Part shown: positions 31,851 through 43,483 of the stretch, piece after piece
Layout: the number at the start of each line of letters is the position of its first letter
Position numbering within the stretch: the stretch's first letter is position 1
Assembly (NCBI GenBank): GCA_018398815.1
Contig: CM031622.1
Span: 25,275,597-25,339,596 of the forward strand
Length of the DNA: 64,000 nucleotides
DNA from: Conus ventricosus
Taxonomy: Eukaryota; Mollusca; Gastropoda; Neogastropoda; Conidae
Direction: 5' to 3'
Notes under the pieces: generated by a model
What the model was told of the DNA's origin: nothing
Database searches by the model: none
What the model saw: the letters and a program-made list of their open reading frames with translations, nothing else
Made by a program: the position numbers and the translations under genes

Positions 31851-32127
31851 TTGTTTGTTTAGAGAAAAGGTGGATGAGTCATAAGTATGTAGTAATGTAC
31901 ATATTGGGTCAAGGTAGTTACAATAACATGCATGCATGCACATGAGATAATTTTCAAGAAGATTTCAACAACTGCTGTCTGCTTGTTTTTGTTGAAAGAA
32001 TGTCTTAAAATGAGAATAAATACACCATAATACATCATGACAATACATGAACCACCCCATGATACTTCAAAGCTCTTTAAAACGTATGCAACTTGCATGG
32101 TGTGTATTCCCACTGATCATATATATT

Positions 32128-32129
<2 letters not shown>

Positions 32130-32178
<49 letters not shown>
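32130..32178 (+). repeat. (TG)n microsatellite
   Basis: About 24 uninterrupted TG dinucleotides preceded by ATATATATTTATA. Confidence 0.95.
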
Positions 32179-32179
<1 letters not shown>

Positions 32180-32599
32180 CTTTTGAATAACAACATCAAA
32201 GACTGTGATCTTTGAGGGGGAAAATGTAAGAAAAAAAACCTTTCGGACGTCAAAGCAAAAATAATCCACTGAATGTGACCCAGTCTGGCTGAATACCTAC
32301 ATTTGTTTTCTGGAATTAGGGGAAATAATACGGGTTCAATTATTATTTTCATTTGTCTAGTTAGCAACGTAGTGTTTGTAAATTAATTAATTTTGTGAAT
32401 GGCGAGTGTTCATTTTTCTCTTCTAACTTGATGCACTCTTTCACTGATACGCTAAGAAAAATAGGGCGGATGGGGCGTCGGGTGGGTGGTGGATGGGTTG
32501 AGAGGAAGCTGTCAAATATGATTTTGCCTCTAACCTTTTGTTGACTGTGATAGTGTGACTCACCAGTGCGTTCATTGTCCAACTCTCAACCTATAATTC

Positions 32600-32990
32600 T
32601 TCTTCTTCTTCTTCTCTCCGTAAGGGCCGGGTTCATTTCTGAACGTAAGTGGCCCAGATGGGGATGTTTAACCTGCCCCGTGCTCGCAGTCTTCAAGTAG
32701 ACTATTCTGGCACACAGGTTGCATGCATTGTGTATTTTCGTGTAGCCGGTACTCACCCGTCTTAGGACATGAGCATCGGGATCTTTAGAGTCCGTGTATG
32801 ATCTTTAGTGCATGTGACACAGACTAGACCTCGGTTTATAGTCCCATCCGAACGACTAATTAAAGTGCATTGTGCTCTTCTATCTTTAAATGACATTATT
32901 CCAGCACAGTCGCAGGCAATATGTAATATGCAATAAATTCTTAAAGTAGATCTCATTGATTTCCTGTCTTTCAATGCATTCATACAAACT
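32600..32990 (-). mobile_element. Possible retroelement 3' end with (GAA)n tail
   Basis: On the minus strand the sequence runs through TCTTTAGTGC-like complement, GACGGGTGAGTACCGGCTAC, GAACCCGGCCCTTACGGAG and ends in a GAAGAAGAAGAAGAA tail (plus strand 32602-32618). The tail type matches the two larger LINEs in the window. There is no coding sequence. The body may be a SINE or an untranslated LINE end; I see no second copy here to settle it. Confidence 0.45.
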
Positions 32991-33307
32991 GTACGTTCTC
33001 TCGAAGCATAATTATTTACCTCCTAATCAAGTGTAAGCCAACGATTGCCGTCACTCCGATGCCGCGAATAAGGAGATAAGTAGCGCGTTAAAAGTATCGC
33101 TGAATACCGAAAAATGACACAATGTACTCATATTAATATTGCGACCATCATCACAATCGTTAACAGAGACGCCTGGGGTGTGTGGGGTGTCCAGTAGAGG
33201 AAGCATCTCTGGTGTGGGTGCTTGCCAAGTCCTTCGTAGGGCTGCACGTCCGTCTTTGGTCCCACTCGGCACTCGGCTCTCACCTGTGCCTCCCCGCAGC
33301 TTAAAAG

Positions 33308-33600
33308 GCACACACACACACACACACACACTTACACACATATACGTATACATACATGTGCAGATACGTGCGCGCAGAAGCATGCTCCAGAAGCCCACAA
33401 ATAAACACACACACACACACACACACACACATGCGCGCACAAACATGCACACATGCGCGCACAAACATGCACACATGCATACGCATACACACACATCATA
33501 CACACACACATGCACTCGACTCGCACACACACACGGGCCCATGCTCACAGACCCAGACACATACATGTGTACACTCACCACACACATACATAATACAATG
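33308..33600 (+). repeat. (CA)n-rich region with ATGCGCGCACAAAC repeats
   Basis: CA repeats at 33308-33332 and 33404-33430, followed by three to four copies of an ACATGCGCGCACAAACATGC-like unit and more CA. Open frames on either strand here (Cys/Val or His/Thr repeats) are artefacts. Confidence 0.9.
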
Positions 33601-33605
33601 ATAAT

Positions 33606-33866
33606 AATGGCACAACCAGTGTTAGGTAGTTACTCAGAGTTTGACCAACGCCTTGGGCTAATGCATAGGTCAGATATCTGCTTAGACGTAGCCACGAGAC
33701 CCTCTTCTTAAATTCGCTCATTCTAGTCTTTAATTCATTTATCCATCAGCTTTAAATCATGCACAGTGTAGTCTCAAAACTTAGCGGATGTGGTGTAGCG
33801 ATTATGGACCAGTCCACACGCAGTAACACCTCCTTGATGAAACTGAAGCTGAAACTGCAGCTTAAA
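33606..33866 (-). mobile_element. SINE (GTTTCAGTTTCA type), longest copy
   Basis: On the minus strand it starts CAGCTTCAGTTTCATCAAGG, then AGGTGTTACTGCGTGTGG, then GCTACACCACATCCGCTAA, and continues through GCTACGTCTAAGCAGATATC, TGACC and CAAGGCGTTGGTCAAACTC. The 5' part matches 14819-14885 and 48383-48475. The A-rich run at 33865-33876 lies at the 5' side of this orientation, not as a tail. Confidence 0.7.
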
Positions 33867-34179
33867 AAAAAAAAATTAAATACTGTACTGCCCAACAAAC
33901 CAAGTTACAAGACTAAACACTTTTGTTCGTCTCTTTCGTTCAGTGCAATAGTTTTTTTTTTCCTTTCAGTTTCCGCCTGCAGTCACGATCACCCCATTTT
34001 GAAATTAACTCCCCATAGCTGTTATGGCATGCGACAGCGGCCACCCCCCGAGCAAGAAGCTTTGGCAGGCTGACAGAAGCAGGCGAGGGTAGCTGACGGG
34101 TCTCAAAGCTTCGGTGAGGCACGGCTTGTCTACCTAATAACTTAAAAGAAAAAGTACTGTACCACCGAACGAAAAAGAC

Positions 34180-34448
34180 TTCCAGTTCTTTTTTTCTTCC
34201 CCCCCCCCCCCCCCCTCCTTTTTGGCTGTTTTGGTACCTTTTCAACTTTCTTCTTTTTTTTTTCTTTTTCTTTTTTTTTCTTTCTTTTTAAGCGTGCGTC
34301 TTTTCCCTTTTCTCTCCTTTCTCCCTCTTCTGCTTTTTTTTTTTCGTTCTACAATTTTGTCATGTGTGCTTCTATCATTTTCTCTAGAGTTTAAATAGTC
34401 TCTCTGTTAGCCCCCTTCTCCCCCTTTCCCCCCTCTCTGTCTGTCTGA

Positions 34449-34504
<56 letters not shown>

Positions 34505-34628
34505 AAATAATCCTGCGCTTCTATTATTTTCCCACAGTATAAATAGCCTTTTGTCAGCTCCCCCCCCTCTCTCCTGCCCCCCCCCCCCCCCCCCCCCCCT
34601 CTCAGCTTCCCCCCCCTCCCTCTCTCCT

Positions 34629-34668
<40 letters not shown>

Positions 34669-34680
34669 GAAATAATACTT
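34180..34680. repeat. Low-complexity C/T region
   Basis: Contains C runs (34199-34216, 34578-34600), T-rich tracts (34253-34285), (TGTC)n at 34437-34463 and (CT)n at 34464-34500 and 34634-34664. Two blocks (CAGTATAAATAGCC- and GAGTTTAAATAGTC-like, each followed by CT tracts) suggest a 130-160 bp duplication. Open frames are artefacts. Confidence 0.85.
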
Positions 34681-34852
34681 TTTCTTTTCAATTTCTTTCA
34701 ATTTATGCCTGCAATCACCTCACGTTGAAGCTAACTGATACAGAATATCCAAAATAAAACAATGTGCCAAGACTGGAACATATGTTACTTTGCGTTTATC
34801 AAAATCGCACCACTTCATGCGCTTTCTATCTGCTGGCAACGCTGTACAAGAG

Positions 34853-35600
34853 AGAGAGAGATTGATTGATTGATTGATTGATCTTTAATACACAAGGATG
34901 GAGATTTTAGGCCAAAGCCTAGTCTTACAATCTGTCCTTGTCATGCATACATTATTTCAGCACATATCATTCATACTGACAATTCAACATAGCAACATGG
35001 TAATCTAATTTCTACAATGATAAGCAAACTATTCATAAAAGCACTAATGAGATGGGGGGTGGCAAAACAGAAAGAAACTTACAAACAAACAAAGAAAACT
35101 ACACAGAGAGAGGTCAGAGGAGGGTGCGGAAGAGAGAATGGTAGGTAGGGTAAGGAGAAAAGGGATGGTAGACAGAGTGGGAGTGGGGATCAGCGGAGTA
35201 AGTTTTATGTTTAGACGATTTATTCAAAGTATGGTTCACGTAAGACTTTGCGAATTGGCGCTAATCATTGTAATCGAATAATTTAATTACTGAGACATAA
35301 AATGTTTATGCAAATGCTCCTTGAAAAGTTTTAAAGTATTCATGTTTTGTAGATTCGGTGGAAGTGAGTTCCAGACATATGGTCCAGAGTAAGCTAGGCT
35401 TGTTTTGTATAGATCAATGCGTGGGTAGGGAAGAAGGACTTTCGTCGAGCCAGAAAAGCTGTTCGATCTTGTAAAAAGGGCATTGACATAACATGGCATA
35501 GTATCTGTCAATATTGTAAACATAAATGATGCCTTGTTGAATTCCAATTGCCTATTCAGAGGAAGTATGTTCAGCGCATTTAGTTTTTCGTCTGTTGTTA
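34853..35600 (-). mobile_element. 5'-truncated CR1/L2-like LINE 3' end
   Basis: The minus-strand frame 35547-35287 ends with the C-terminal motif common to CR1, L2 and Jockey-like ORF2 proteins: a Tyr/Pro/Arg segment, YVWNSLPPNLQNMNTLKLFK and a stop. A 430 bp untranslated tail follows and ends in (TCAA)n (plus strand TTGATTGATTGATTGA, 34861-34882). Clade placement is inference from the WNSLP-type ending and the tetranucleotide tail. The 5' side fades out near 35600. Confidence 0.8.
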
Positions 35601-35683
35601 GAGGTACAGCTGGATGGAGTAGCTATTTGCTGCACGTCTATGGAGAGAATTCATCCTATGGAGAGAATTCACCCAAAACACAC

Positions 35684-35746
<63 letters not shown>

Positions 35747-35800
35747 AGCCAGACAGACAGACAGACAGACAGAGACAGGGAGAGAGAGACAGAGACAGAG
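35684..35800 (+). repeat. (GA)n and (ACAG)n microsatellite
   Basis: AG repeats of about 55 bp, then CAGCCAGACAGACAGACAGA and more AG. The word TATGGAGAGAATTCA is duplicated just before it (35639-35670). Confidence 0.95.
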
Positions 35801-36052
35801 GGGAAAATGGTTCCTCCTTTTTTCATTCCTAATTTTCTTTTTAAATGAAATTTGATAAAAACAAATGCCGCTGAATATCTATACCGCAAGCAATAAATTA
35901 TCACCTGGAGCCCCTGGTTAAAACAAACAAACAAACAGACAAAAACGGTTCCTTTTTCATTTCGGTAGTTGTGTTTTATTACCTTTGGGTGTATTTTATA
36001 ACACTTACTTCATGGGAGCCTTGTGTCATGTTTGTGAACACTAAACGAAGGG

Positions 36053-36055
36053 ACG

Positions 36056-36103
<48 letters not shown>

Positions 36104-36122
36104 TGTGTGTGTGTGTGTGTGT
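36053..36122 (+). repeat. (GTGC)n then (GT)n microsatellite
   Basis: About twelve GTGC tetranucleotides followed by eight GT dinucleotides. Confidence 0.95.
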
Positions 36123-36234
36123 GAATTGCTGATTGTGTACTGCGGTGCTGTGGCGATGCTTCGTTGCCTTATGGGTGTGGCTATGTACCGGGAAGCCACC
36201 GGGAGAGGGCTGTTGGGTGGGGGTAAGAGGCACG

Positions 36235-38445
36235 GAAGGTTACAGAAAAGGACGGGGGAAGACAAGATGAAGAAGAATGGCTCTGAAGACCTAAAAACAC
36301 AGATGCATGCCTTTAGAAGAGAAGTGCAGAGAGCTCAGAAGAGCGCACTGGAACTATGTCAGCCCACTCTTAGAGCAGAGAGAAGAGGAGAGCATAAAAA
36401 CCGAATCGTCCAAGCGCTTTTGGACATATGTCAAGCACCAGAGGTCGTCACGCACTGGAATCCCCCCACCCAAGGTCAATGGTAGACTAATAACCGACTC
36501 CAAAGAGAAGGCACAAGCATTAAATGCCGTTTAACCAGGCCTTCAGTGATGGCAAGACCTACACAGAGGAGGAATTCTACAGGAAGTGCTCCATGACACG
36601 TGATGCCTCCCACTACCCAACAATTAGTGACACCACCATTTCCGAACAAGGAGTGAAAACCCTGCTAACCAACCTAAACCCAGGCAAAGCATCAGGGCCC
36701 GACAATATCCCACCACGGGTGCTGAAGGAACTGGCCGGAGAGATAGCCCCAGTCCTCACCATCATCTACGCAACCTCACTACGTCAGAGCACAGTGCCGA
36801 TGGACTGGAGAGAAGCCATGGTAACGCCAGTCTTCAAGAAAGGCGAACACTATGAGCCCAGTAACTATAGGCCTGTTTCGCTGACCAGTGTCCCGTGCAA
36901 AGTGATGGAGCACATTGTGGTGAGCCATCTGATGAAACACCCAGAGACAAACCAGATCCTGAGCCCTCGCCAACACGGATTCCGCAAGCATCGCTCCTGC
37001 GAAACACAGCTCCTCGAGTTTAGTGAGCGAATGACGGAGACCATGGAAAGAGGCCTTGAAAGTGACGTGATCGTAATGGACTTTGCGAAGGCCTTCGACA
37101 AAGTCAGTCAGTCTTCTCTGTCATAAACTGAAGCACTACGGGGTCAGGGACCAGATGAAACACATGGCTTAAAAGCCTACTCCAAGACTGTCGTCAGGCT
37201 GTGGTTGTGGACGGGGCATCATCGAACTTCATCCCGGTGAAATCTGGAGTACCGCAGGGCTCTGTCGCCGGGCCGTCTCTGTTCCTCACATATATTAACG
37301 ACCTTCCTGAGAAGGTGGAATCAGACAGCCACCTGTTTGCAGACGACACCGTTCTCCACAGAAACATCAAGTCATCCGAGGATCAGGGCATGCTACAAGA
37401 GGACTTGCACCGACTGGAAGACTGGGAAAGTCAGTGGGACATGTCGTTCCACCCCAAAGAAGTTCAACGTCCTCAACATGACGCGAAGCAGAACGTTAAG
37501 GGAGAGCTCCAAAACCCTGCACGGCCACACACTGGAGACTGTCAGTTCCACGAAGTACCTTGGCGTGACGGTATAGAGCAACGGCAGCTAGGATGCACAC
37601 ATCAATGCAGTAACTGCAAAGGCCAACCGCACACTGGGATTCCTTCGCACGAACCTGAAGATCGGCTCCACCACCATCAAAGAAAGAGCTTACAAATCCC
37701 TCGTCAGGCCCATCCTAGAGTACGCCTCCACTGTATGGGACCCCCACCAAAAAAATGACATCAGCAAGCTCGAGGCAGTACAAAACAGAGCGGCGAGATT
37801 TGTCTTGAACAGACACCGAAACACCTCAAGTGTCGGAAATATGTTGGAGCAACTACAGTGGCCCAAACTACAACAACGAAGAAAAACAGCTAGACTCGCC
37901 ATGCTCTACAAGATCCGTCACAACCTGGCCAAAGTCGAGACAAACAACCTCATACCACAGAACAGAAGAGGGAGAGGCCACAACCAAGCGTACAGAATCC
38001 CATCATGCCGCACTGACTACCGGAAATACACATTCCTGCCACGTACCATCAGAGAGTGGAACTCACTCCCAGATGCCACAGTCACCGTTCCCTCCCTTGA
38101 GGCCTTTGTCTCAAGGATGACCCGAACGTCCTAACAGCCCAGCCCCTCCATCAGCCAAAGTAAGGCAAGTGAGGGACTAGGGCTCTGCCGGTCGGGGCTT
38201 GACCCCGGGGGCCGCTTCGGTAGCCGGAAAGGCCTGGTCCTGATGCCTGAAACAGCTGATGGCTTCCCCCACTCCCCATGAGCCCGCCATTCCCCCCCCC
38301 CCCTTACACCCCATTACCCCCCCCCCCCCCCTTTTTTTTTTCTTTTTTTTTTCTCATCTATCCTGTTGCGCTCCTCCGCACTACGGTGTCAGAATGGTCA
38401 ATGTAATGACCGTGGACACCCAACAGGAAGAAGAAGAAGAAGACA
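36235..38445 (+). mobile_element. 5'-truncated CR1/Jockey-like LINE, decayed
   Basis: Starts within the linker before reverse transcriptase; there is no endonuclease. Motifs in order: NPGKASGPDNIP (about 36680-36715), FKKGEHYEPSNYRPVSLTS (36833-36888), QHGFRKHRS (36972-36998), MDFAKAFDKV (37077-37106), GVPQGSVAGP (37249-37278), FADDT (37336-37350), YLGVTV (37556-37576), EYASTVWDP (37717-37745) and the C-terminal FLPRTIREWNSLP (about 38034-38072). Frameshifts near 36460, 37115, 37465 and 37580 break it. A roughly 300 bp untranslated tail with C and T runs ends in GGAAGAAGAAGAAGAA (38424-38442). The Asp-Asp of FADD is kept. It is inactive because of the frameshifts and truncation. Confidence 0.9.
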
Positions 38446-39215
38446 ATCCGACACTAGCTGCTTTTTGATTAGCTACCTTTCTGCTTGCCGCGAGAGCTGC
38501 TCCTCAAGACTGAACTTTTTTTTGCTTGACAGGGGTTCAGAGACCGTGGTCAGTTCTGCTCAGACTCTCGCTTACACGCAACGTCTACAAAACAACTAAA
38601 CAGACAAACAAAGGAGACCGCCCCCCCCCCCCTTTTTTTTAAAATTATAACTAAAGTGTTTAACAATTTGCATACAAATTCTTTCTTTCTTTCTTTCTTT
38701 CTTTCTTTTCTTTTTTTTTTTTTTACAACAAAACATACTTAGTCATACATGTTTTCAAAATTAAATCATCAGTTCCTCGTTGAATGTGAAAAAAAAAAAA
38801 AGTTCTGCAGTTCGCACCAACAGTGCCCCATACAAAAATCTGCTCGTGAATGTTCTCTGGTCCACCCACACCTGCAACAATTCTTCAACGAACGATCTCC
38901 AGTCTTTACGACCTCTCGTCGATTTTTACAACAAACCACAAACTGTGCTTGTGCCCCTTTCAACAAAAGACTGTCAATCTCGTCTCTCTCTCTCTCTCTC
39001 TCTCTTTTTTTCTTCTTTTTTTTTTGCGCAAGTTTCTGAAAGGAAAATAAAAATAAATTAATCATCATATTATTCTTCATGTAAAGAATATTTACCTTTT
39101 CTGCCACCTTTCATTTTCCTCATCATGCTTACCTGGTGTGTTTTTTGTTTTGTTGTGTTTTTTGGTTAATTTGTTTGTTTTTTCTTTTATTCAATGGCCA
39201 GCCGTGGCCTTGACT
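38446..39215. other. No gene recognised; homopolymer and (TTTC)n tracts
   Basis: Contains C and T runs (38621-38640), (TTTC)n (38684-38708), T and A runs and a (CT)n tract at 38983-39006. Nothing with coding character is seen. Confidence 0.5.
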
Positions 39216-39304
39216 TGTGATCGAGTTGACTTCAATGCAGTGACAGCCCTGATATGGCCCTTTGCGGTCGCGGCTGGGCTATAAGCAACATTACCTTACC
39301 TTAC
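39216..39304 (+). mobile_element. Short LINE-tail copy with (TTACC)n
   Basis: GTGATCGAGTTGACTTCAAT, then CAGCCCTGATATGGCCC, a small CGCGG insertion relative to other copies, then GGGCTATAAGCAACATTACC and TTACCTTAC. Target-site duplications are not clear. Confidence 0.85.
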
Positions 39305-39671
39305 TATCCGCGGCCTTCTATTTACAACTAAACAAGACACCCGTGTCTTTACGAAACTACGAGGCATGCATTCAGCCAGAGCCTCTACGGCGCCGCCGAC
39401 CGGACTTCGTCAGTCGGCTTCAACTACACACCTTTCAGGTAACAAATCTTCCTGAGCTGTCCGTTCACCGCCCAGCATGCATGCATGCCGCACAGTTTCC
39501 ATGAAAAGGCGAGCATAAAACTCTTAAAATCCTTATATGTAATATAATAATAATCATAACAGAGAGAGAGAGAGGGAGAATGGTACTGAGGATCAGCGCA
39601 ATCTTAAAAACAGTGCTCAATCACAGTGGGAGCGACATTGAGCAGCTTGATTTTAACACATATATATATAA

Positions 39672-39829
39672 TGCTTAACAATTAAGTAGTGGGGGAAAAC
39701 AAGTGCAGGTTAACAATTCTTCAGTCGTTATAGTAATGACTTGGCAAAGATTTGAACTTTTAAAAAAAATTTAAAAATTTGAAGATGAAGAAAATGGGTG
39801 AATATATTATAACTATGAGAAGCCCTTCA
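39672..39829 (+). repeat. Left LTR-like direct repeat
   Basis: 158 bp, TG...CA ends, preceded by a TATATATATA stretch. About 90 percent identical by eye to the right copy outside the A-run. Confidence 0.8.
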
Positions 39830-41090
39830 CTAGCTGCCTGAAGGAACCATCATAATCTCCCTCGAAGGCACATTTATTTGTATTGCCTGCTCCTAGGCCT
39901 TTCGTCCGCTGGATCTAACTCATTAGGGAGACACGGCTGATTGTGTCTGTTTGCTTTGATGGTGAGATTAACGTCCTATTGGCCTGAGGCCCTTAAGGAC
40001 AAGGTTCATGCAGACAAAGGTCTGCATATTTGTGGCAACTGTTGTCGCCTGGCAGTGGTGGGTAGTTTCAGTGAGGGTCGTCGCATTTGTCTCGCAGAGC
40101 TCGCGTTCCTCTTGAACATTGGCTCAATTCTGGTTATTATCTTCTTGAAAGTTGGTTCAAGTCTGGTGGAGTTGGTCTTGAACGTTGGTTCAGTTTCAGG
40201 ATCTTGGTCGACCGACGGTAGGCGTCGGTGTATGTTGCCTGCTGTCCCCCAAACATCAGGCTGTCTTCAGGACCACCGGGCGGCCTTCTTCATGCTCGGG
40301 TGGCGATGGTCCTGTGCCGCGTGAGGCCGCCTCAAGGAGGGAGCAGGACGAAAGTCGCTGGAGCGCTGCACGAGTCCCTAAAACTTGGCGGGCACTCGCT
40401 GACTGCGGCCGAGAGGGCAATTTTTCAGCCCAACCCCGTAAGGTGTGCCCCCATGTCTGCCTCCCCACAAAACAGCACGGTATTCCAGGCCACGGTAGTC
40501 ACAGTCAGGCAGCGCTCCTTCGTCAATCGCCCCACACCTCCAGGAGCCATCCCCGGCGACACAGGCTAGACCCGTCGTCACCCACATGGCTGGAAGGTTG
40601 TCTGTGCCGCCAATGACGCTGACCTCTCACGTCAGCATCCTTCAAAGGAGAGCTGCCACCTCTCCCTGGTGTTGATGCTATGCCACACTCGCAGTGTTGT
40701 CTGTGCTCTTTGGTGTCAAATAGAGACACACCACAGTCCATAATTCTGTGGTGTTCTCACCGCCAAGGGTTCAAAAAAAAGAATCCAACAGCACCCCAAG
40801 CTGCCAGCGAAGGGTAGTAATGGAACAAAACAAAGGTGTGGAGAGGAAAAAAGTTGCTGAAAACTAAAAGCATTATTCAAACAGTATAAAATGTAAGGGA
40901 CAATCTTTGAGCCTATGCTTGAGGATCCATTCAAGGATGCAAGGGAGGTCAAAAGATATGGAACAGTCTGAATGGTCAGCTCTGCTGTTCAATAACCCAA
41001 GCATTGTGAGTGGCTAAGAATTGTACAGAACAACCTTTACTTGGATCTCTTAAGAGATGCAATCTCCCACTGATTGACCAAACTATAGAA

Positions 41091-41176
41091 TGCTGAACAA
41101 TTAAGTAGTGGGGGAAAACAAGTGCAGGTTAACAATTCTTCAGTCGTTATAGTAATGACTTTGGGAAAGATTTGAA

Positions 41177-41213
<37 letters not shown>

Positions 41214-41259
41214 AGATGAAGAAATGGGGGAATATATTATAACTATGAAAAACCCTTCA
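41091..41259 (+). repeat. Right LTR-like direct repeat
   Basis: 169 bp, the longer length being due to an A-run of about 29 (41181-41209). It is followed by CTATATATATGG. Confidence 0.8.
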
Positions 41260-42576
41260 CTATATATATGGACTCACCTGGAACTTAAGCGCAGTTCCAG
41301 ACTCTGAGACCCTCCTTCGGAAACCCCTCCCTTCATATAACTGGTCTGGCCGTACACAACGACAAACATAGTAACTGCAGGATGTTAACAGCTTCCTGAC
41401 AAGATTCCGACCTCACCTTTTTTACCATATACTTGTGTAATTGTTTCGGTGAAATTAACAACAAATAAGACCACACCTGTAATAAACCCTTCTAACAACA
41501 CACCTTAAAGCAAGATGAAAAGTCGCAATACTTTCCAAAGGATGTAACTGATAAATTACAGTGTTTATTTGCGTTCCCTTTATCAGTCACACCATGAGCA
41601 AATATCTACCTGGTATTACAACATACGAGAAAAAAAAATGCTCTTGCAATTAATTCACTGTTTTATCAAAGGACAAAAATCTAGTATTAATGATCTTAAA
41701 AGTCTCAGAACTATCCAGCTGGATTACTTAGTTGCAGGCTAATCTATCAGTATGCAAAAAAACAAAGAAACGAACAAACAAAAAAAAGCTAGTTATAATG
41801 TTACGGGTTCTTTGTTTTGTTTTGTTTTGTTCTGTCGTTGGTTTTCATTGAAAGGAATTCATTTGTTGCTGTTTTGATCATGTTTTACATCGGAAATATT
41901 TTGTTGTTCTGTTTTCAATTTTGTAGTCCTTTTTATCATTTAAATTACTCGATACTTGAACGTTAAGATGATCGAGGCCAAGACAGCCAGTCCATCGCAC
42001 TTCGATGACTTAGCATGGATGGGCAGTTGAGGCAACTGGGCTTTTCTACAGGGATGAGAGGGAAGCCCAATGAGCGCCAAGCTTGCCCATGAAGCACTGA
42101 CAGAAGGGGCACTGACCACGTAATCTGGCAGACTGTTGCAGGTAACCACCATCTTTCCCCCCTTTCGTTGTTGTTGAAAAAAGTCGCTTCTCACGTTGAA
42201 CCTCCTGTAGTGCTTGATTAACTTTAACAAAGTGCCCTGGTGTCACTCTTGCCCAGTTCAGCACAACCTAATTGGGTCGGTCCGTCTCATGAGACCTTGG
42301 AAATACTTTACGGGATCAATCATGTCTCCCCTACTGCGGGGATGTTCCAAGAATGGTACTCGGGGGCCTGTGAGACGTTTTTGGACAGGGCTTGTCCTAC
42401 AGAGGGGCAGTCAACTTAGTGAACATCCTCAACATCGTCCTGGAGTCCTCTGAAAGAGCTGCCAGACAGTAATCATTCCCCAAACTGATCTGCCCAACAA
42501 CTTGCAGAGCGGCACAAATGCCCTCTCTGTCAGGCGATCGAAAGAACGTCCGTATATCCCTAGAACACAGTTTGTG
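41260..42576. other. Unassigned; possible old element on the minus strand
   Basis: 41260-41940 is AT-rich and featureless. In 41941-42264 the minus strand has two overlapping frames with a CPFCQCFMGKLGAHWASL segment. This recalls a Cys-Cys-His zinc finger, as found in some retroelement ORF1 proteins, but it is broken and I cannot assign it. No splice-bounded exon is evident. Confidence 0.35.
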
Positions 42577-42826
42577 CTGTTGTTGTTGTCATCGTACCCT
42601 GGCTAAAAGACTCCAGGGATCATCCAAACAGCCGAAGTATTTTAACACTATGGTACAAATGCATCAGTTGGGGATGAGAACATTAGGTGTGTGACCGTGT
42701 TTGATTACCCCGCCACATTGGCAGCCACACTCCGACTTCGGGGGATTTTGGAGACTGATGATGTTATGCTAGGAGCTTTTCACAACTGAAGACATTCCCC
42801 GCATAACTATGCAGAGCTTAACAACA
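42577..42826 (-). mobile_element. SINE-like dispersed repeat with (CAA)n tail, copy 2
   Basis: The reverse complement of the element at 30478-30737, sharing GTTAAGCTCTGCATAGTTAT, CAGTCTCCAAAATCCCCC, GATGATCCCTGGAGTCTTTT and a GACAACAACAACA tail (plus strand 42577-42590). Differences are scattered substitutions and short indels. Confidence 0.8.
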
Positions 42827-43187
42827 TTTTTGAAAGGCGGGCGATCGTCGACTACAACCCCTAAATCGTTTTCATCATAACTCGCTGCTAAGGAATAAAT
42901 GCAACGTTGTCCCTCGAAATATAATAGGCAGGTTGTCCTTCTAACTGTCGCGGACTCAACGCACAGCATTTTCAGGGTGTAAATTCAACTGCCAGTCCGG
43001 TGACGCCCATTCAAATTCTCTTGTGGGGTGGCTTTTGCTGCTTGGTTGTCACTTTGAATAGCTTGGTGTCATCAGCAAAGATCATCGCATGGCTCTTCAC
43101 TATGACATGGCAGGTAGTGTACATGGTGGATCTTTAAAAAGGAAAAAGAAACAAAAAAGAAAAGAACAAGAAGCAAATCATATAAAC

Positions 43188-43483
43188 GTACTCCCAGTTT
43201 ATCTTGAATACAAGTATTTTCTGAGATATTCCATAGAGAAGAAAAACCGTTTTGGGCCGTTATAGCCGTTAGTAACGGCTATTCTGGTAAAAATAAAACA
43301 TGGGGCATCGTCCGTGACCCATAATGAACATACGTACAAGATCGGCCCAGAAGTTTTGTCTGGAGCGAGTGGAACACATTTTGACCACGGACAGACACAC
43401 AGACAGATACACTGACAGACAGACACACAGACAGCATTTCTTCATTCCCATTGTAAAGTACTCCCTGTTCGAACTGGGAGTAC
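43188..43483. mobile_element. Possible MITE with 12 bp inverted ends
   Basis: Bases 43188-43199 (GTACTCCCAGTT) are the exact reverse complement of 43472-43483 (AACTGGGAGTAC). A further GTACTCCC at 43458-43465 makes a terminal hairpin at the right end. The interior contains CGGACAGACACACAGACA and a GGCCCAGAAGTTTTGTCTGG segment of a kind seen in common invertebrate repeats (recollection). There is no open frame and no clear target duplication. Confidence 0.45.

Larger units (their letters stand above)
39672..41259. mobile_element. Possible small LTR-type element (direct terminal repeats)
   Basis: Two direct copies, 39672-39829 and 41091-41259, lie 1.42 kb apart. Both start TGCT(T/G)AACAATTAAG, contain TAGTGGGGGAAAACAAGTGC, TTCAGTCGTTATAGTAATGA and GAATATATTATAACTATGA, and end CCCTTCA, so each has the TG...CA ends of LTRs. 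They differ mainly in the length of an A-run. The interior (39830-41090) is GC-rich in the middle and has no recognisable gag or pol. A primer-binding site is not evident and a 5 bp target duplication is not seen. It could instead be a plain segmental duplication. Confidence 0.5.

Noticed and set aside
33130..33310. Possible minus-strand coding exon with a GTGAGA donor-like site
   Set aside because: The donor-like site lies at the wrong end for the open frame, which would leave a 16 nt exon; there is no phase partner.
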